A stretch of DNA of 64,000 bases from Lachnospiraceae bacterium (GCA_021770345.1 JAETRD010000012.1:62001-126000), one strand, 5' to 3'; positions 15,080 to 24,725 are shown, counted from the first letter of the stretch. Notes: generated by a model from the sequence alone, not told the origin. Numbers and translations are program-made.

Positions 15080-17779
15080 TCAGCGCTTTTTTCTGAGATA
15101 GCTGAGTTCTAAGATACGTTTGACTCTGGCGACCATAAGGTCCGCCACAAACGGCTTTGTGATGAAGTCCATGGCTCCGGCCCGAAAGCCGCGGACTTCC
15201 GTCACCTTGTCCTCGTCCGCCGTCAGGAAAATAACCGGTATCTCACACAGACTCTCATCCGCGCGCAGCTGGTTCATCACTTCAAAGCCGTCCATCTCCG
15301 GCATATGCAGATCGAGAAGAATCAGATCCGGCCGTTTTCGCTTCAGATACTTGAGCGCCTCCATACCGGAATTTACACAGTCGACACTGTACAATTCCTC
15401 CAACATTTTCTGGGCGATCCGCAGGTTCATCGGGTCGTCATCCACCACCAGGATATGTGCCGGAGCAGACATGCCCTCCGCACTCCGGCTGATCTTTCCG
15501 ATCGCAAGCGCCCTGCGTATCTGTGCGAGGAGCTGTTCGTAATCGTGTATCATGCTGTCATGATTTTCCTCGATGAAAACAAGATCTCCGTCCTTTCCGG
15601 CGATCTCCATCTCCTTTGCGGCACCCGACAGCGCTACCGCGCCGACGGTCAGAGACGTGCTCTTTAACGCGTGCACTGCATTGCAGTAGTCATCCCACTG
15701 CCGCTTCTCATAAAATTCCTGAATCTCGTCTTTTCGGTTATTGTCCAGATAAGAGCGCAGCATCTCCTCGTAAAAATCCTCGCTGTCTCCGAGATAACGC
15801 ATCGCCATGTCGATATCCAGAAAAGAGAATCGCTGGCGCACGGAAGCATTCTGCGTCTTTTGTTCCGCCTCACTCTCTTTCACGATCAGATAGCCGGGCA
15901 GATACTTTCTGACGGTACGCACCAGCTGTTTCCCGATAATCGGCTTCGACAGATATTCGTCAAAACCTTCCCTGCGGTATTCTTCCCGCGCTCCCGCCAC
16001 GGCGTTTGCCGTCAGCGCGATCACCGGCACATCCTTCGCGAGGCCGCGTCTGCGCATCTCATGCAGCGCGGTGATCCCGTCCATCACCGGCATCATATGA
16101 TCCATAAAAATCAGATTATACCGTTTCTTTTCCAGAAGCTCTAATGCCTCCCTGCCATCACCTGCCGTATCGACCTGCACCCCGGTTTCCCTCAGAAGGC
16201 TCACAAACAGGTCCTGATTCATCAGATTGTCATCCACGGCAAGAATTTTTGCCTCGGGTGCGAGAAATGTCTCCTCCTCTCCCATATCCTCCGGCTCACT
16301 GTCTTTTGCACGAACAAAACATCCCATCGGCTCGGCAACCATGATTTTTTGTTCGATCGAAAAGGAAAACGTACTTCCCTGCTCGTATTCGCTCTCGACT
16401 TCGAGCTCTCCTCCCATCAGATGCAGCAGTCTTGTCACAATAGACAGGCCGAGGCCAAGCCCCTGAATACTGTTGTTGTCTTTGTTTTCGAGCCGGGTAA
16501 AGCACTCGGAGATACGGCGGATATCTTCCCTGTGCATGCCGATTCCGCTGTCTTTGACCGCCACGGACAGCTTTCCGGTCGAGGCATCCGCGGGCTCCCA
16601 TGCCACACCGAGCTCCACATATCCCTGTTTTGTGTACTTTGCGGCGTTCGAAATCAGATTATTGATCATCTGCGTCAGACGTGCAACATCCCCGAGCAGC
16701 TGCTGCGGGATATTCTCATCGACGGCAACCCGCAGGCGCAGACCCTTTTTTTCGGTATAGTATTCCGCATAAGCAGTCACGTCCTGCAGCATGGAATTCG
16801 TGGAATACGGCGCCAGATGAAGCTTCAGCTTCCCCTCATCCAGCACGGAAAAATCCAGAATATCACTGATAATGGAGAGCAATGTCCGACCGGCCGCCTG
16901 TACTTTTGCCGCGTACTCCGCCGTGTGGTGCTCCTTCGTGCCGGAAAGTATCAGACCGTTATAACCCAAAACCGCATTGAGCGGCGTCCGAAGCTCATGG
17001 GACATATTCGCGAGGAACTCGCCTTTTGCCTTGTCCGCAGCCAGCGCGTTTTCTTTCTCACGCTCCGCCTCCTCCTTCGTCTGCTCAAGCACCGCAAGCG
17101 TCTCCGTCAGCTTCTCGTAATCCGGCGTCTCAAGAGAGAATGTGTCGATCAAAATCCCGAGCGACACGGCAAACAGCCCCAGAAGGACATCCGGGAACAG
17201 CAGCGCCTGCCCCACATTCCCGCAGAACACCACGCCGATAAATATCGCAATACAGATCTGCTGCTTCCGCTGAAAATGAGCTCTGTTTCTCCACATCACA
17301 AACGCCGCGATCGCGATACAGAACACCGGCATCAGAAACAACACCGGATACAGCGGGCCATGCTGATAATTTCCCTGTCCGTCAAAGTAAATATAATGTT
17401 TTGTAATCAGATTGACAAGAAACGACACTATGTAGAGTCCTACCAGAACCCGGACCGCTTTGTGCCCTGCCGCCTCCTCCCCCTCAGGGGAGACATACGC
17501 ATACACATAGCTCAGGAAAAAATAGCCCACAAGCGCATCCGTCACGAGATATACCGTGTTCAGCAAAAGGTTAAACAGCGGCGGCACGACCGGTCCGTAA
17601 CTGATCGTGACCGCTGTCGCGACGTCAAGAATATTCGCGGCCAGCACCGAAAACGTCAGTATTCGAAACTTCTGATTCACCCTGGAGCCATGCTTATATT
17701 GCAGGCACAAAAATATATATACGATCGCCGTAAAAAATATCGCGGCAACTTCCAGACTGATATTATATTTCAGCTCCAT
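15080..17779 (-). CDS. Hybrid sensor histidine kinase (7TM-HisKA-HATPase-REC-Hpt-REC)
   Basis: An 899-residue multidomain phosphorelay kinase. The first ~215 residues hold about seven transmembrane helices and form the sensor. HisKA follows with the phospho-acceptor in MSHELRTPLNAVLGYNGL, then a GHKL domain with DSGIGM and GLGLGLSIV. Receiver 1 contains FMDHMMPVMDG, then comes an Hpt domain with the His in AVHALKSTSLTVG, and receiver 2 with LLDLHMPEMDGFEVM. The start at 17779 has GGAGG five bases before it; ATGs at 17791 and 17812 lie upstream. It follows a stand-alone receiver gene and the two are probably one signalling unit. Confidence 0.93.
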   Translation of the reverse strand: MELKYNISLEVAAIFFTAIVYIFLCLQYKHGSRVNQKFRILTFSVLAANILDVATAVTISYGPVVPPLFNLLLNTVYLVTDALVGYFFLSYVYAYVSPEGEEAAGHKAVRVLVGLYIVSFLVNLITKHYIYFDGQGNYQHGPLYPVLFLMPVFCIAIAAFVMWRNRAHFQRKQQICIAIFIGVVFCGNVGQALLFPDVLLGLFAVSLGILIDTFSLETPDYEKLTETLAVLEQTKEEAEREKENALAADKAKGEFLANMSHELRTPLNAVLGYNGLILSGTKEHHTAEYAAKVQAAGRTLLSIISDILDFSVLDEGKLKLHLAPYSTNSMLQDVTAYAEYYTEKKGLRLRVAVDENIPQQLLGDVARLTQMINNLISNAAKYTKQGYVELGVAWEPADASTGKLSVAVKDSGIGMHREDIRRISECFTRLENKDNNSIQGLGLGLSIVTRLLHLMGGELEVESEYEQGSTFSFSIEQKIMVAEPMGCFVRAKDSEPEDMGEEETFLAPEAKILAVDDNLMNQDLFVSLLRETGVQVDTAGDGREALELLEKKRYNLIFMDHMMPVMDGITALHEMRRRGLAKDVPVIALTANAVAGAREEYRREGFDEYLSKPIIGKQLVRTVRKYLPGYLIVKESEAEQKTQNASVRQRFSFLDIDMAMRYLGDSEDFYEEMLRSYLDNNRKDEIQEFYEKRQWDDYCNAVHALKSTSLTVGAVALSGAAKEMEIAGKDGDLVFIEENHDSMIHDYEQLLAQIRRALAIGKISRSAEGMSAPAHILVVDDDPMNLRIAQKMLEELYSVDCVNSGMEALKYLKRKRPDLILLDLHMPEMDGFEVMNQLRADESLCEIPVIFLTADEDKVTEVRGFRAGAMDFITKPFVADLMVARVKRILELSYLRKKR

Positions 17780-17814
17780 CCTTTCCTCCATGCGCACACG
17801 GTTTTGGTGCATTT

Positions 17815-17842
17815 CAGGTTTGTGCGTGTGCGCACAAACCTG
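17815..17842. repeat. Perfect hairpin between response regulator and hybrid kinase
   Basis: 12-bp arms (CAGGTTTGTGCG / CGCACAAACCTG) with a TGTG loop, placed in the 75-bp gap between the two genes and without a T tract. It may be an intercistronic RNA structure that tunes the ratio of the two products. Confidence 0.75.
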
Positions 17843-17843
17843 G

Positions 17844-17867
17844 GATTGAAAATTTTAATTTTCAATC
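17844..17867. repeat. Perfect palindrome over the response regulator stop codon
   Basis: 11-bp arms (GATTGAAAATT / AATTTTCAATC) around TT. It overlaps the last codons and stop of the response regulator and lies one base from the neighbouring GC-rich hairpin. Confidence 0.75.
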
Positions 17868-18247
17868 TTTCCTCCTTCTCCCTGCCGTACCGCTGCATCT
17901 ACAGCCGCAAGCAGGTCTTTCGGCAGAAACGGTTTCTTTATACATCCGAGCGCGCACAGTCCGTCCGCGCCTTTCGGTTCCTCCGAATCCTCACACGCCG
18001 AGAGAAACAATACCTTTGCGCGATTCCCCTCCGGGCTCATCCGTATGCGTCGAAGCGTCTCAATCCCGTCCATCCCGGGCATTCTGATATCGAGCAGAAC
18101 CAAATCCACCTGCTCCCCCGCGAGTATTTCAAGGGCCGCGGGACCGGAATCTGCGGTCAATACCTCATAATCTTCCTTATTCAGCATAACTTCCGCCAGC
18201 TTGCGATTCATCGCGTCATCGTCTACGACCAGGATTCTTTTCGCCAT
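17855..18247 (-). CDS. Stand-alone receiver-domain response regulator
   Basis: A 130-residue single receiver domain with no output domain. It shows RILVVDDDAMNRK, the phospho-acceptor in LLDIRMPGMDGIETL and the conserved Lys in IKKPFLPKD. ATG 18247 has GGGGGA seven bases upstream; an open stretch extends to 18304 but lacks a ribosome site. It is the first gene of a pair with the hybrid histidine kinase, so it is likely a shuttle or target of that relay. The intergenic gap holds two strong palindromes. Confidence 0.88.
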   Translation of the reverse strand: MAKRILVVDDDAMNRKLAEVMLNKEDYEVLTADSGPAALEILAGEQVDLVLLDIRMPGMDGIETLRRIRMSPEGNRAKVLFLSACEDSEEPKGADGLCALGCIKKPFLPKDLLAAVDAAVRQGEGGKIEN

Positions 18248-18342
18248 CCGACAGTCCCCCTTTTCTTTTATGCCCGCACTTTCCCGTCGGCTTCTCTCCG
18301 TCACGGGTACCGCTCCGCGACCCCTGTGATCCTGCTTCTATT

Positions 18343-18387
18343 ATAAATAAAAAATACGGGTACCGCAAGTAATTGCAGTACCCGTAT
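18343..18387 (-). terminator. Terminator after efp
   Basis: Minus-strand stem ATACGGGTAC / GTACCCGTAT with a 14-base loop, followed by TTTTTTATTT. It lies 63 bp after the efp stop and separates efp from the response regulator. Confidence 0.85.
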
Positions 18388-18449
18388 CGCCATCTTTTTA
18401 TGTCGACAACGGCATTGCTGCTGTCGGCATGTACAAACTCGGCAATGTC

Positions 18450-19007
18450 CTAAACTCTGGAAAGATACTCTCCGGTACGCGTGTCAATCTTGATCACGTC
18501 TCCCTGTTCCACAAACAGCGGTACATACACGGTTGCACCCGTCTCGACAACCGCCGGCTTCGTCGCGCCTGTCGCGGTATCACCCTTAAAGCCCGGCTCT
18601 GTCTCCGTAATCTGCAGCTCCACAAACAGCGGCGGCTCCACGGCAAACACACTTCCGTTGTGTGAGCAGAGCTTGACCATCTCGTTCTCTTTCACAAACT
18701 TCAGCGCATCTCCGATATCGTCAGCGGACAGTGCGATCTGGTCATAGGTCTCAACGTCCATAAAGTAGAACAGATCCCCGTCTGCATACAGATACTGATG
18801 ATCCTTTCTGTCGATACGCGCCTGCGGGCATTTCTCTGTCGGCCGGAACGTCTTCTCAACCACACCGCCACTCTTGATATTTTTTAATTTTGTTCTAACA
18901 AACGCTGCGCCTTTCCCCGGTTTCACGTGCTGAAATTCGATAATCTGATAAATATTACCCTCTAACTCAATGGTAATACCATTTCTGAAATCACCTGCTG
19001 AAATCAT
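18450..19007 (-). CDS. efp: Elongation factor P
   Basis: A 185-residue translation factor that rescues ribosomes stalled at polyproline stretches. It has the standard three-domain length. The domain I loop reads [14 protein letters not shown], with the Lys at the tip that is modified in some bacteria. The C-terminal end [17 protein letters not shown] is typical. It has its own terminator and a moderately AT-rich leader, so it is probably transcribed alone, downstream of rpiB and yqeG on the same strand. Confidence 0.97.
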   Translation of the reverse strand: MISAGDFRNGITIELEGNIYQIIEFQHVKPGKGAAFVRTKLKNIKSGGVVEKTFRPTEKCPQARIDRKDHQYLYADGDLFYFMDVETYDQIALSADDIGDALKFVKENEMVKLCSHNGSVFAVEPPLFVELQITETEPGFKGDTATGATKPAVVETGATVYVPLFVEQGDVIKIDTRTGEYLSRV

Positions 19008-19102
19008 GTAAAATTTCCTCCTTAAAAATGCGCTCGAGTTTTTGACTCTCTGATTTTTCTATTTTATAATAAAAGCCGCTATATTTCAAGCTTTTTTTGC
19101 CT

Positions 19103-19546
19103 TCAGCGCCGACACTCGATCTCGTGAATCATATCGATGCGCGTCTGATGCCTTCCTCCCTGAAACCTGGCGTCAAGGTACGCCTTCACGATATCCTTCG
19201 CCAGCTCGCTCCCGACAATCCGCGCGCCGAATGCGATGATATTCGCATTGTTGTGCTCCCTGACAAGCCTTGCGGTCGCCGTGTCGGAGCACACCGCAGC
19301 GCGCACGCCCGGCACTTTGTTGGCCGCAATCGAGATGCCCACACCGGTACCGCAGATCAGCACGCCGCAGTCGGCTTCCCCCGCGGCGACTGCCTGTCCC
19401 ACCCGCGCGCCGTACTCCGGGTAGTCGCAGCTTTCCGTACTGTCCGTCCCAAAATTTATCACCTCATGGCCGAGTTTCTTTAAATAATCAACGATCTCAA
19501 ATTTTAATTCGGTGGCCGCATGGTCATTTCCAACCGCAATTTTCAT
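19103..19546 (-). CDS. rpiB: Ribose-5-phosphate isomerase B
   Basis: A 147-residue sugar isomerase that interconverts ribose-5-phosphate and ribulose-5-phosphate. Family motifs include MKIAVGNDHAATELK at the N-terminus, the catalytic Cys in CGVLICGTGVG, and REHNNANIIAFGAR. Its ATG overlaps the stop of the upstream yqeG gene (ATGA), so the two are translationally coupled. Confidence 0.95.
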   Translation of the reverse strand: MKIAVGNDHAATELKFEIVDYLKKLGHEVINFGTDSTESCDYPEYGARVGQAVAAGEADCGVLICGTGVGISIAANKVPGVRAAVCSDTATARLVREHNNANIIAFGARIVGSELAKDIVKAYLDARFQGGRHQTRIDMIHEIECRR

Positions 19547-20073
19547 CTTTTCCTGTCTTCCTCTCTTCTTTTTTCTTTCTTTTGACTGCGCCGGTAAAAA
19601 TACAGCACGATCCGCTCAAGATAACGCTTTAACACAATCTGTATCTCTTCCTTCGGGTGAATCGGCCGCACCAGAATCGTCCGGATCCCCGCCCGGTTCG
19701 CGCCGTAGACATCCGTGAAAATCTGGTCTCCCACAAACAGCGTATTCCTGCGGTCCGTTCCCATCAGCGTCATCGCCCGTTCGTACCCTGCGCCCTTTGG
19801 TTTCCCGGCCTTGTGAATGTAGCACGCACCGACGGTATCGGCAAACAGCTTTACCCGCGGTTCCTTATTATTCGACAGCAGTACACACGAAAATCCCATC
19901 TTCCCAAGACGGGCAAACAGCGCGCAGGCTCTCTCGTCCGCCGGCGCTCCGTGGGGTACAAGCGTATTGTCAATGTCAAAAATAATCCCCCGGTATCCCT
20001 CGTCATACAGACGTTCAAATTCAATCTGATCGGTGGAGTCAAGAAGCTCCCCCGGATAAAATCTCTCCAGCAT
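19543..20073 (-). CDS. YqeG-family HAD phosphatase
   Basis: A 176-residue HAD subfamily IIIA phosphatase. The nucleophile motif is FDIDNTLVPHG, followed by LLSNN (motif II), a Lys in HKAGKPKGAG and VGDQIFTDVYGAN (motif III/IV). Related YqeG proteins act on phosphatidylglycerophosphate or small phosphometabolites; the substrate here is unknown. The C-terminal tail is very basic (RRSQKKEKRREEDRKR), which could contact membrane or RNA. It overlaps rpiB by four bases. Confidence 0.88.
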   Translation of the reverse strand: MLERFYPGELLDSTDQIEFERLYDEGYRGIIFDIDNTLVPHGAPADERACALFARLGKMGFSCVLLSNNKEPRVKLFADTVGACYIHKAGKPKGAGYERAMTLMGTDRRNTLFVGDQIFTDVYGANRAGIRTILVRPIHPKEEIQIVLKRYLERIVLYFYRRSQKKEKRREEDRKR

Positions 20074-20204
20074 TGCGTTCCTCTTTCACATAGACGGCGC
20101 AGCATTCCTGCTCTGTGCGCCTATATTCCTAGATAGGTTACTACATTTCGCGCAAAATATCCAGCATTTTTTCCGGAGGATTTTGAACGGTCCGGTGATT
20201 GTTG

Positions 20205-20233
20205 TTTTCACCTGCCCGGCTTCATGTTATAAT
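20205..20233 (+). promoter_or_regulatory. Promoter of the HAD hydrolase gene
   Basis: TTTTCA (20205-20210), 17 bases, TATAAT (20228-20233). The leader of about 65 nt has a GC-rich stretch but no recognised riboswitch. Confidence 0.5.
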
Positions 20234-20304
20234 CTGTCTGTACCCTGGACCCTGTCCGCCTGGACGGGATCTTACAGTGCGGATGAAAGGAAGATTACAT
20301 TGCC

Positions 20305-21099
20305 ATGCAGATGCCAAAATTAATTGCCTGCGATTTGGACGGCACCCTGCTCTTAGACGGAGCGCAGTCCCTCGGCCTGGATACCTGTACGCTGATCGGG
20401 CGGCTGCTCGATGCCGGCGTCCTGTTTTTCGCCGCCAGCGGCCGCCAGTATACAAATCTCCGACGGCTGTTTTCGCCTGTGCAGGAGCGAATCGGATACC
20501 TGTGTGAAAACGGCTGCGTCAGCTTTTATCAGGGTCGAAAACTGCATCAGGAACATATGGACCGCAGTTTGGGCCGCGAACTGATTCATGCAATCCGGCA
20601 GAAAGAAGGCTGCGAGGTCCTTGTCTCCGGCGTCATGGAGAGCTATATTCAACCGAAAGATATGCGCTTTTACTATCATATGCGGGATGTTGTCAGAAAC
20701 GATGTCACGATTGTGCCTGATATTTTAGACACTGCCGAAGACTATATGAAGATTTCCGCCTATGAGGAGGGCGGCATAAAAGACGAAACATACTGGAAGA
20801 ACCGCTTCGGCGACCGCTGTACCGTAGTCACCGGCGGAAACGACTGGCTGGATATGATGCCGCCGCATGTCAACAAGGCTTCCGCTCTGACACACATTCT
20901 CTCCCTGCTCGACATTGAGCCAAAGGAGTGTATGGCGATCGGGGATAATGACAATGATGCCGAAATGCTGCGTCTGGTCGGTTTTCCGGTCGCCATGAGC
21001 ACGGCAAAGCCCGAAATCCGGGCGATTGCACGCGCCAGAACAGACACCGTGGAACACCTCTTTGCGCAAATCCTGTCGGGAGCACGGTTCACTCCCTGA
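20305..21099 (+). CDS. Cof-type HAD sugar-phosphate phosphatase
   Basis: A 264-residue HAD subfamily IIB hydrolase. The nucleophile motif is ACDLDGTLLLD at residues ~9-19, the Lys lies in HVNKASAL and the metal-binding motif is IGDNDNDAEML. Members dephosphorylate sugar phosphates or flavin/PLP precursors with broad specificity, so a precise substrate cannot be given. It is the only rightward gene between efp and the sulfatase locus, and its last bases overlap the end of the convergent TauE pseudogene. Confidence 0.88.
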   Translation: MQMPKLIACDLDGTLLLDGAQSLGLDTCTLIGRLLDAGVLFFAASGRQYTNLRRLFSPVQERIGYLCENGCVSFYQGRKLHQEHMDRSLGRELIHAIRQKEGCEVLVSGVMESYIQPKDMRFYYHMRDVVRNDVTIVPDILDTAEDYMKISAYEEGGIKDETYWKNRFGDRCTVVTGGNDWLDMMPPHVNKASALTHILSLLDIEPKECMAIGDNDNDAEMLRLVGFPVAMSTAKPEIRAIARARTDTVEHLFAQILSGARFTP

Positions 21100-21875
21100 C
21101 AGTCAAAAACACATACGCATTATAAATACAGATTCCCATTACCAGCAGCATAGCCGCTTCAAACAGCCGGGTAACCTGCTTTTCGTCGAGACGGCGATTC
21201 ACCTTGTTTCCGATTTCGCTTCCCGCAATCCCGCAAAAAATCATCGCGGCAAGCAGCGAAAGCGAAATCTGCGGCAGGCTGCCGGAGACGACATTGTTCA
21301 GCAGCCCTGCAATCTGGCTGATCAGAATTACATACAGACTGTTCAAAGCCGCTTTTTTCGTATTCATCGAAAAGAAAAGACAGAAAACAGCCATGTTAAA
21401 CGGCCCGCCGCCGATCCCAAGAAAAGATCCCATAATTCCAAGACCAAGACCGATTATCATGCACACGGCCGGATTTGTCATCCGATAAGAAATAATTTTT
21501 GCTTTATTCACGGTATAACCAAGTGTCCCTGCAGTCAACGCAAAAAGTAACGCTGCCTGAATTCCTCCTGCTTGGTCAGGATTCGCAAACATTCCCGCCG
21601 CCATGGAATAAAAAGACTTTCCGAGGATTCCCCCGATTGCGGCTCCGACGGCAAGCGGCGTAGAAACCTTAAGGTCTATCCCGGATTTCTCCTTTAACAT
21701 GGATTTTCCCACAGACCAGCCGCTCATTCCGATTACCGTACATCCGGACAGGAAATTAATCTGCGCGGGCGAAGCAATCATCCAAAACCGGCTTGATTAT
21801 CACCCCTCCGCCCATTCCGCATATTTTTCCGATGATGCAGGCACAAACCGTGACTAGCAGACACAACAGATACAT
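21089..21875 (-). pseudogene. Frameshifted TauE/SafE-type sulfite/anion exporter
   Basis: The membrane protein family is clear, but the gene is split over two frames. From ATG 21875 one frame reads KICGMGGGVIIKPVLD, the conserved start of the family. About 90 bp later that frame reaches a stop, and the neighbouring frame continues with INFLSGCTVIGMS and GLGIMGSFLGIGGGPFN to the stop at 21089. One extra or missing base near 21785 (at TTTTGG) would restore about 260 residues. TauE proteins export sulfite, sulfate or sulfonates, which suits the end of a sulfatase operon. It could be a real pseudogene or an assembly error. Confidence 0.8.
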
Positions 21876-21894
21876 CACTTCTCACTCCCCGCCA

Positions 21895-22962
21895 CTAAGC
21901 TCTCTGATCCAGTTTTGCCCTGATTTCCTGCATATACTCCGGCGTCAGCTTATAATACTTCATACAGATGAGATTGACAATCAACCCCGCCAGAGCAAAC
22001 CCGTACATACCGAGAATCCCGATTGCAAACAGCGGTACGGAAAACGCGTCTTCCGCGGTCGGAAGCGAATCCCGGAAACCGATCATCGCGCAGAGAATTG
22101 CAACGAACGTCGGTCCGAGCGACGATATGATCTTATCCGCAAGGTTAAAAAGAGCTCCGATTGTCCCCGGGCAGTATTTGCCGGAAATATAATATTCATA
22201 GTCAATCACATCGGCCAACATCGGATTCAGGCACTGTCCGCCGATCAGATTAAATCCCTTCATTGCCACAAAAAGCACCAGGAAAATAAGCGTAAACGAA
22301 TTCCAGCCCTCAAATCCCTCGTAGCCCGGGAAATTTAATGTCTTATAATTGCCGAATACCCAGAGCAGAATACTGAGAAGACAAGTCACTGCGCCGCCCC
22401 AGCTTGAAATGACCATCACCTTTTTGGTGCCGTATTTTCGCCCGATCGCCCCCAAACCGAGAAGAATCATCAGAATACTCGGAATCATGGTATAGCTGTT
22501 CGTCGCGGAATTTAATTTCGTATTTCCAACGGCAATCCCATATACAATCAGAACGACCGTTGCATTTCCCTGCAGTACCGTCGCAAGTTTGTCCGTGCCC
22601 GCCGAAAGAATCAGCATCAGAAACGGGCGATTATTTTTAAACAGATGCACGGCGTCTTTTAAACGCACCTTTTCCTGCGCCTTTTCCGGTTCCGTCATAA
22701 CCGCATTTCTGTCATACTTGTTATAAAAAATCAGATAAATCAATGTCGCAATCAGACCGACACCCGTAAAGACAGTGATTAGCTTCTGAAAGAACTGCAA
22801 ATTAAATCCCTGCGAAGACGGCAGCAGACGGGAATAAATATATACATTCGCCACCGTATAGTAGACAGTGACATAAATACCGTTCACCATGCCATAGGTG
22901 GCACGCATCTTTCCGTCTCTGATACACACCTGCGGTGTCGAACGAAGGCCGCATACCTGCAT
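21895..22962 (-). pseudogene. GPH-family sugar/cation symporter missing its N-terminus
   Basis: The 355-residue frame matches the C-terminal two thirds of glycoside-pentoside-hexuronide symporters. It has about eight membrane helices and the family segment GGQCLNPMLADVIDYEYY. Full members have about 12 helices and 450-500 residues, so the first ~4 helices are absent. Only 53 bp separate its start from the sulfatase stop, so there is no room for the missing part. A perfect 24-bp palindrome sits just before the start and no good ribosome site is visible. It is probably inactive. It presumably once imported the desulfated sugar. Confidence 0.72.
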
Positions 22963-22968
22963 GGTTGC

Positions 22969-22992
22969 CTGTGAAAAATTTATTTTTCACAG
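22969..22992. repeat. Perfect palindrome at the transporter truncation point
   Basis: 11-bp arms (CTGTGAAAAAT / ATTTTTCACAG) around TT, between the sulfatase stop and the truncated transporter. It may act as an intercistronic hairpin or mark the deletion junction. Confidence 0.75.
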
Positions 22993-23015
22993 TATATTCT
23001 CTTTATGTAAAATGA

Positions 23016-24629
23016 TTATTTACCTGTTTTCTGATTGCCGCCAAACCTTTGCTGACATTCCTGTATCAGCAAAAACATATTTTCACCGGCTCTGATCCGT
23101 TCCCGTATCTCCTCCTCATATTCCGGAGGCACGAGAAGTTTCACTCGCGACCAGACCATTTTTTCCGAAAAACGTTTATCATACCGATACGGAACAATAT
23201 CCGCCGTCCGCATCAGCCACATGCGGAATTTTCTCTCTAAATCCCTTATATCCGCGGCATATGCGGCATCGGCAATTGCATTGTGCAATTCGTCCGGATC
23301 CCGGACAAGATCATAAAATTCATCCTTCCCGTTGACTCTCAAAACCAGTTTGTGCCGTTTTGTGCGAACCATAAATCCTTTGGCATGCGCATCCGCATCC
23401 GTCTGCGAAACATGTCTCGCATAGTACGGACTATACGGACTCGTTCCCTGTGGTCCGTTTGCATGAAATTCATCGCAGTGAATTTCATCCGCATTCCGCC
23501 CGCCTTCGCATGTGACAAACTCTCTGACCTGACACGTTCGATCTTTTAAGACTTCCTTCAACGTCTTTCCGTACTGTGTGTGACAGGGCGTAACTTTCGC
23601 CATATCCATCGCCGTCGCATAGAAATCGACCAGTTCCACAAGACTGTCGCTGACACCGGGATCCACCTCATATCCCTTTGGCGGCTTTATCAGAAACGGC
23701 ACATTCGTAAGGCAGTCCTCAAACGTATTCTGTGCCTTTTCCGCAATCCCGTAATCCCCGGTGAAATCTCCGTGATCCGAGAAAAAGAAGATTGCGGAGC
23801 GGTCATATTCCCCCGCTTCTTTTAACGCGTCACATAGGCGCCCAAACTGTTCGTCAATCTTTGCCACCATGCCGAGATACACTGCCCGAAGCTCGGTCCA
23901 TTCCTCTTCCGTATATTCCTGCAGCCGCTGATTTTTTCGTATTCCTTCCATGATATCCGCCTTCCCCTCGGACGCGTCAGCAAGTATTCTCTTTCTCATG
24001 TTCTTTCTGTCAATCATGGAAAAATAAGGTTCCTCAACCTGATACGGCGGATGCGGGTAACACATCCCGAGAAACAGGCACAGCGGCCGATCGTTCGGCT
24101 TATTCCGTATCATTGTTATCGCTGCGTCCAAATCCTCGTCATCGCCGGAATAATTTTTCCCCTGCTCATCGAGTCCGAGCTTTCCACCGTACATTGCACG
24201 AAAATCAACGCTGCCGGGCTTACGTTCCCCATCGACCGGTCCCTTTGCCTTCGGAACGTTTCCGCCGTAAAATATTTCGCTGGCGTGCCGCTCCAATGCC
24301 CCGTCGCACTGCGCCGCGATCAAATCATTTCTTGCGTTCATCCAGACATAATATCCACTGTCTTTCAATTCGCTGAAAATAGTTTCCTCCCCTTCCTGCA
24401 GCAGATGCGCCATCGTCCTGTGCCCTTTTACATGCGGATATAAGCCTGTCGTAAAGCTGCAACGGCTCGGCACGCAGACCGGATTCTGGCAGAATGCATT
24501 TCGAAACGACACGGCATCCGTCTCCGCAATTTTATCTAAAAATGGTGTGTGTGCAGCGGGATTTCCGAGATGTCCAAGAGAATCGGCTCTCATCTCATCT
24601 GGATTAAAGATAATAATATTCGGTCTCAT
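23016..24629 (-). CDS. Sulfatase (Cys-type)
   Basis: A 537-residue arylsulfatase-family hydrolase that should remove sulfate esters from glycans. The formylglycine motif is CVPSRCSFTTG (C-x-P-S-R, Cys type), which must be oxidised by a maturase; no anSME gene is in the window. Metal ligands are suggested by NPDEMRADS at the N-terminus and FFFSDHGDFTGDYG. No signal peptide is seen, so it probably acts inside the cell on imported sulfated sugars. It heads an operon with the truncated GPH transporter and the TauE remnant, and its promoter carries the element shared with the second sulfatase. Confidence 0.93.
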   Translation of the reverse strand: MRPNIIIFNPDEMRADSLGHLGNPAAHTPFLDKIAETDAVSFRNAFCQNPVCVPSRCSFTTGLYPHVKGHRTMAHLLQEGEETIFSELKDSGYYVWMNARNDLIAAQCDGALERHASEIFYGGNVPKAKGPVDGERKPGSVDFRAMYGGKLGLDEQGKNYSGDDEDLDAAITMIRNKPNDRPLCLFLGMCYPHPPYQVEEPYFSMIDRKNMRKRILADASEGKADIMEGIRKNQRLQEYTEEEWTELRAVYLGMVAKIDEQFGRLCDALKEAGEYDRSAIFFFSDHGDFTGDYGIAEKAQNTFEDCLTNVPFLIKPPKGYEVDPGVSDSLVELVDFYATAMDMAKVTPCHTQYGKTLKEVLKDRTCQVREFVTCEGGRNADEIHCDEFHANGPQGTSPYSPYYARHVSQTDADAHAKGFMVRTKRHKLVLRVNGKDEFYDLVRDPDELHNAIADAAYAADIRDLERKFRMWLMRTADIVPYRYDKRFSEKMVWSRVKLLVPPEYEEEIRERIRAGENMFLLIQECQQRFGGNQKTGK

Positions 24630-24656
24630 GTCTTCCTCCTTCCTTTTGCTGAATCC

Positions 24657-24708
24657 ATTATAATAAAAAGTCTTTCGAATCCCTTGCCTGTTTTTGTGGT
24701 ATCCGTTC
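24657..24708 (-). promoter_or_regulatory. Sulfatase promoter with shared bipartite operator
   Basis: Minus strand -10 TATAAT (24662-24657) has no good -35. Beginning 21 bp upstream of it, the plus strand reads TTGCCT (24684-24689), two bases, TTTTGTG (24692-24698), five bases, CGTTC (24704-24708). The same blocks, spacing and distance occur before the second sulfatase gene. This fits an activator site for the AraC protein encoded between them. Confidence 0.7.
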
Positions 24709-24725
24709 TGATTTTGACCTTTCTG

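Noticed and set aside
16349-18346. 665-residue open frame antisense to the hybrid kinase
   Set aside because: Long, but its sequence is basic and without motifs, while the other strand encodes a full kinase with all signatures.
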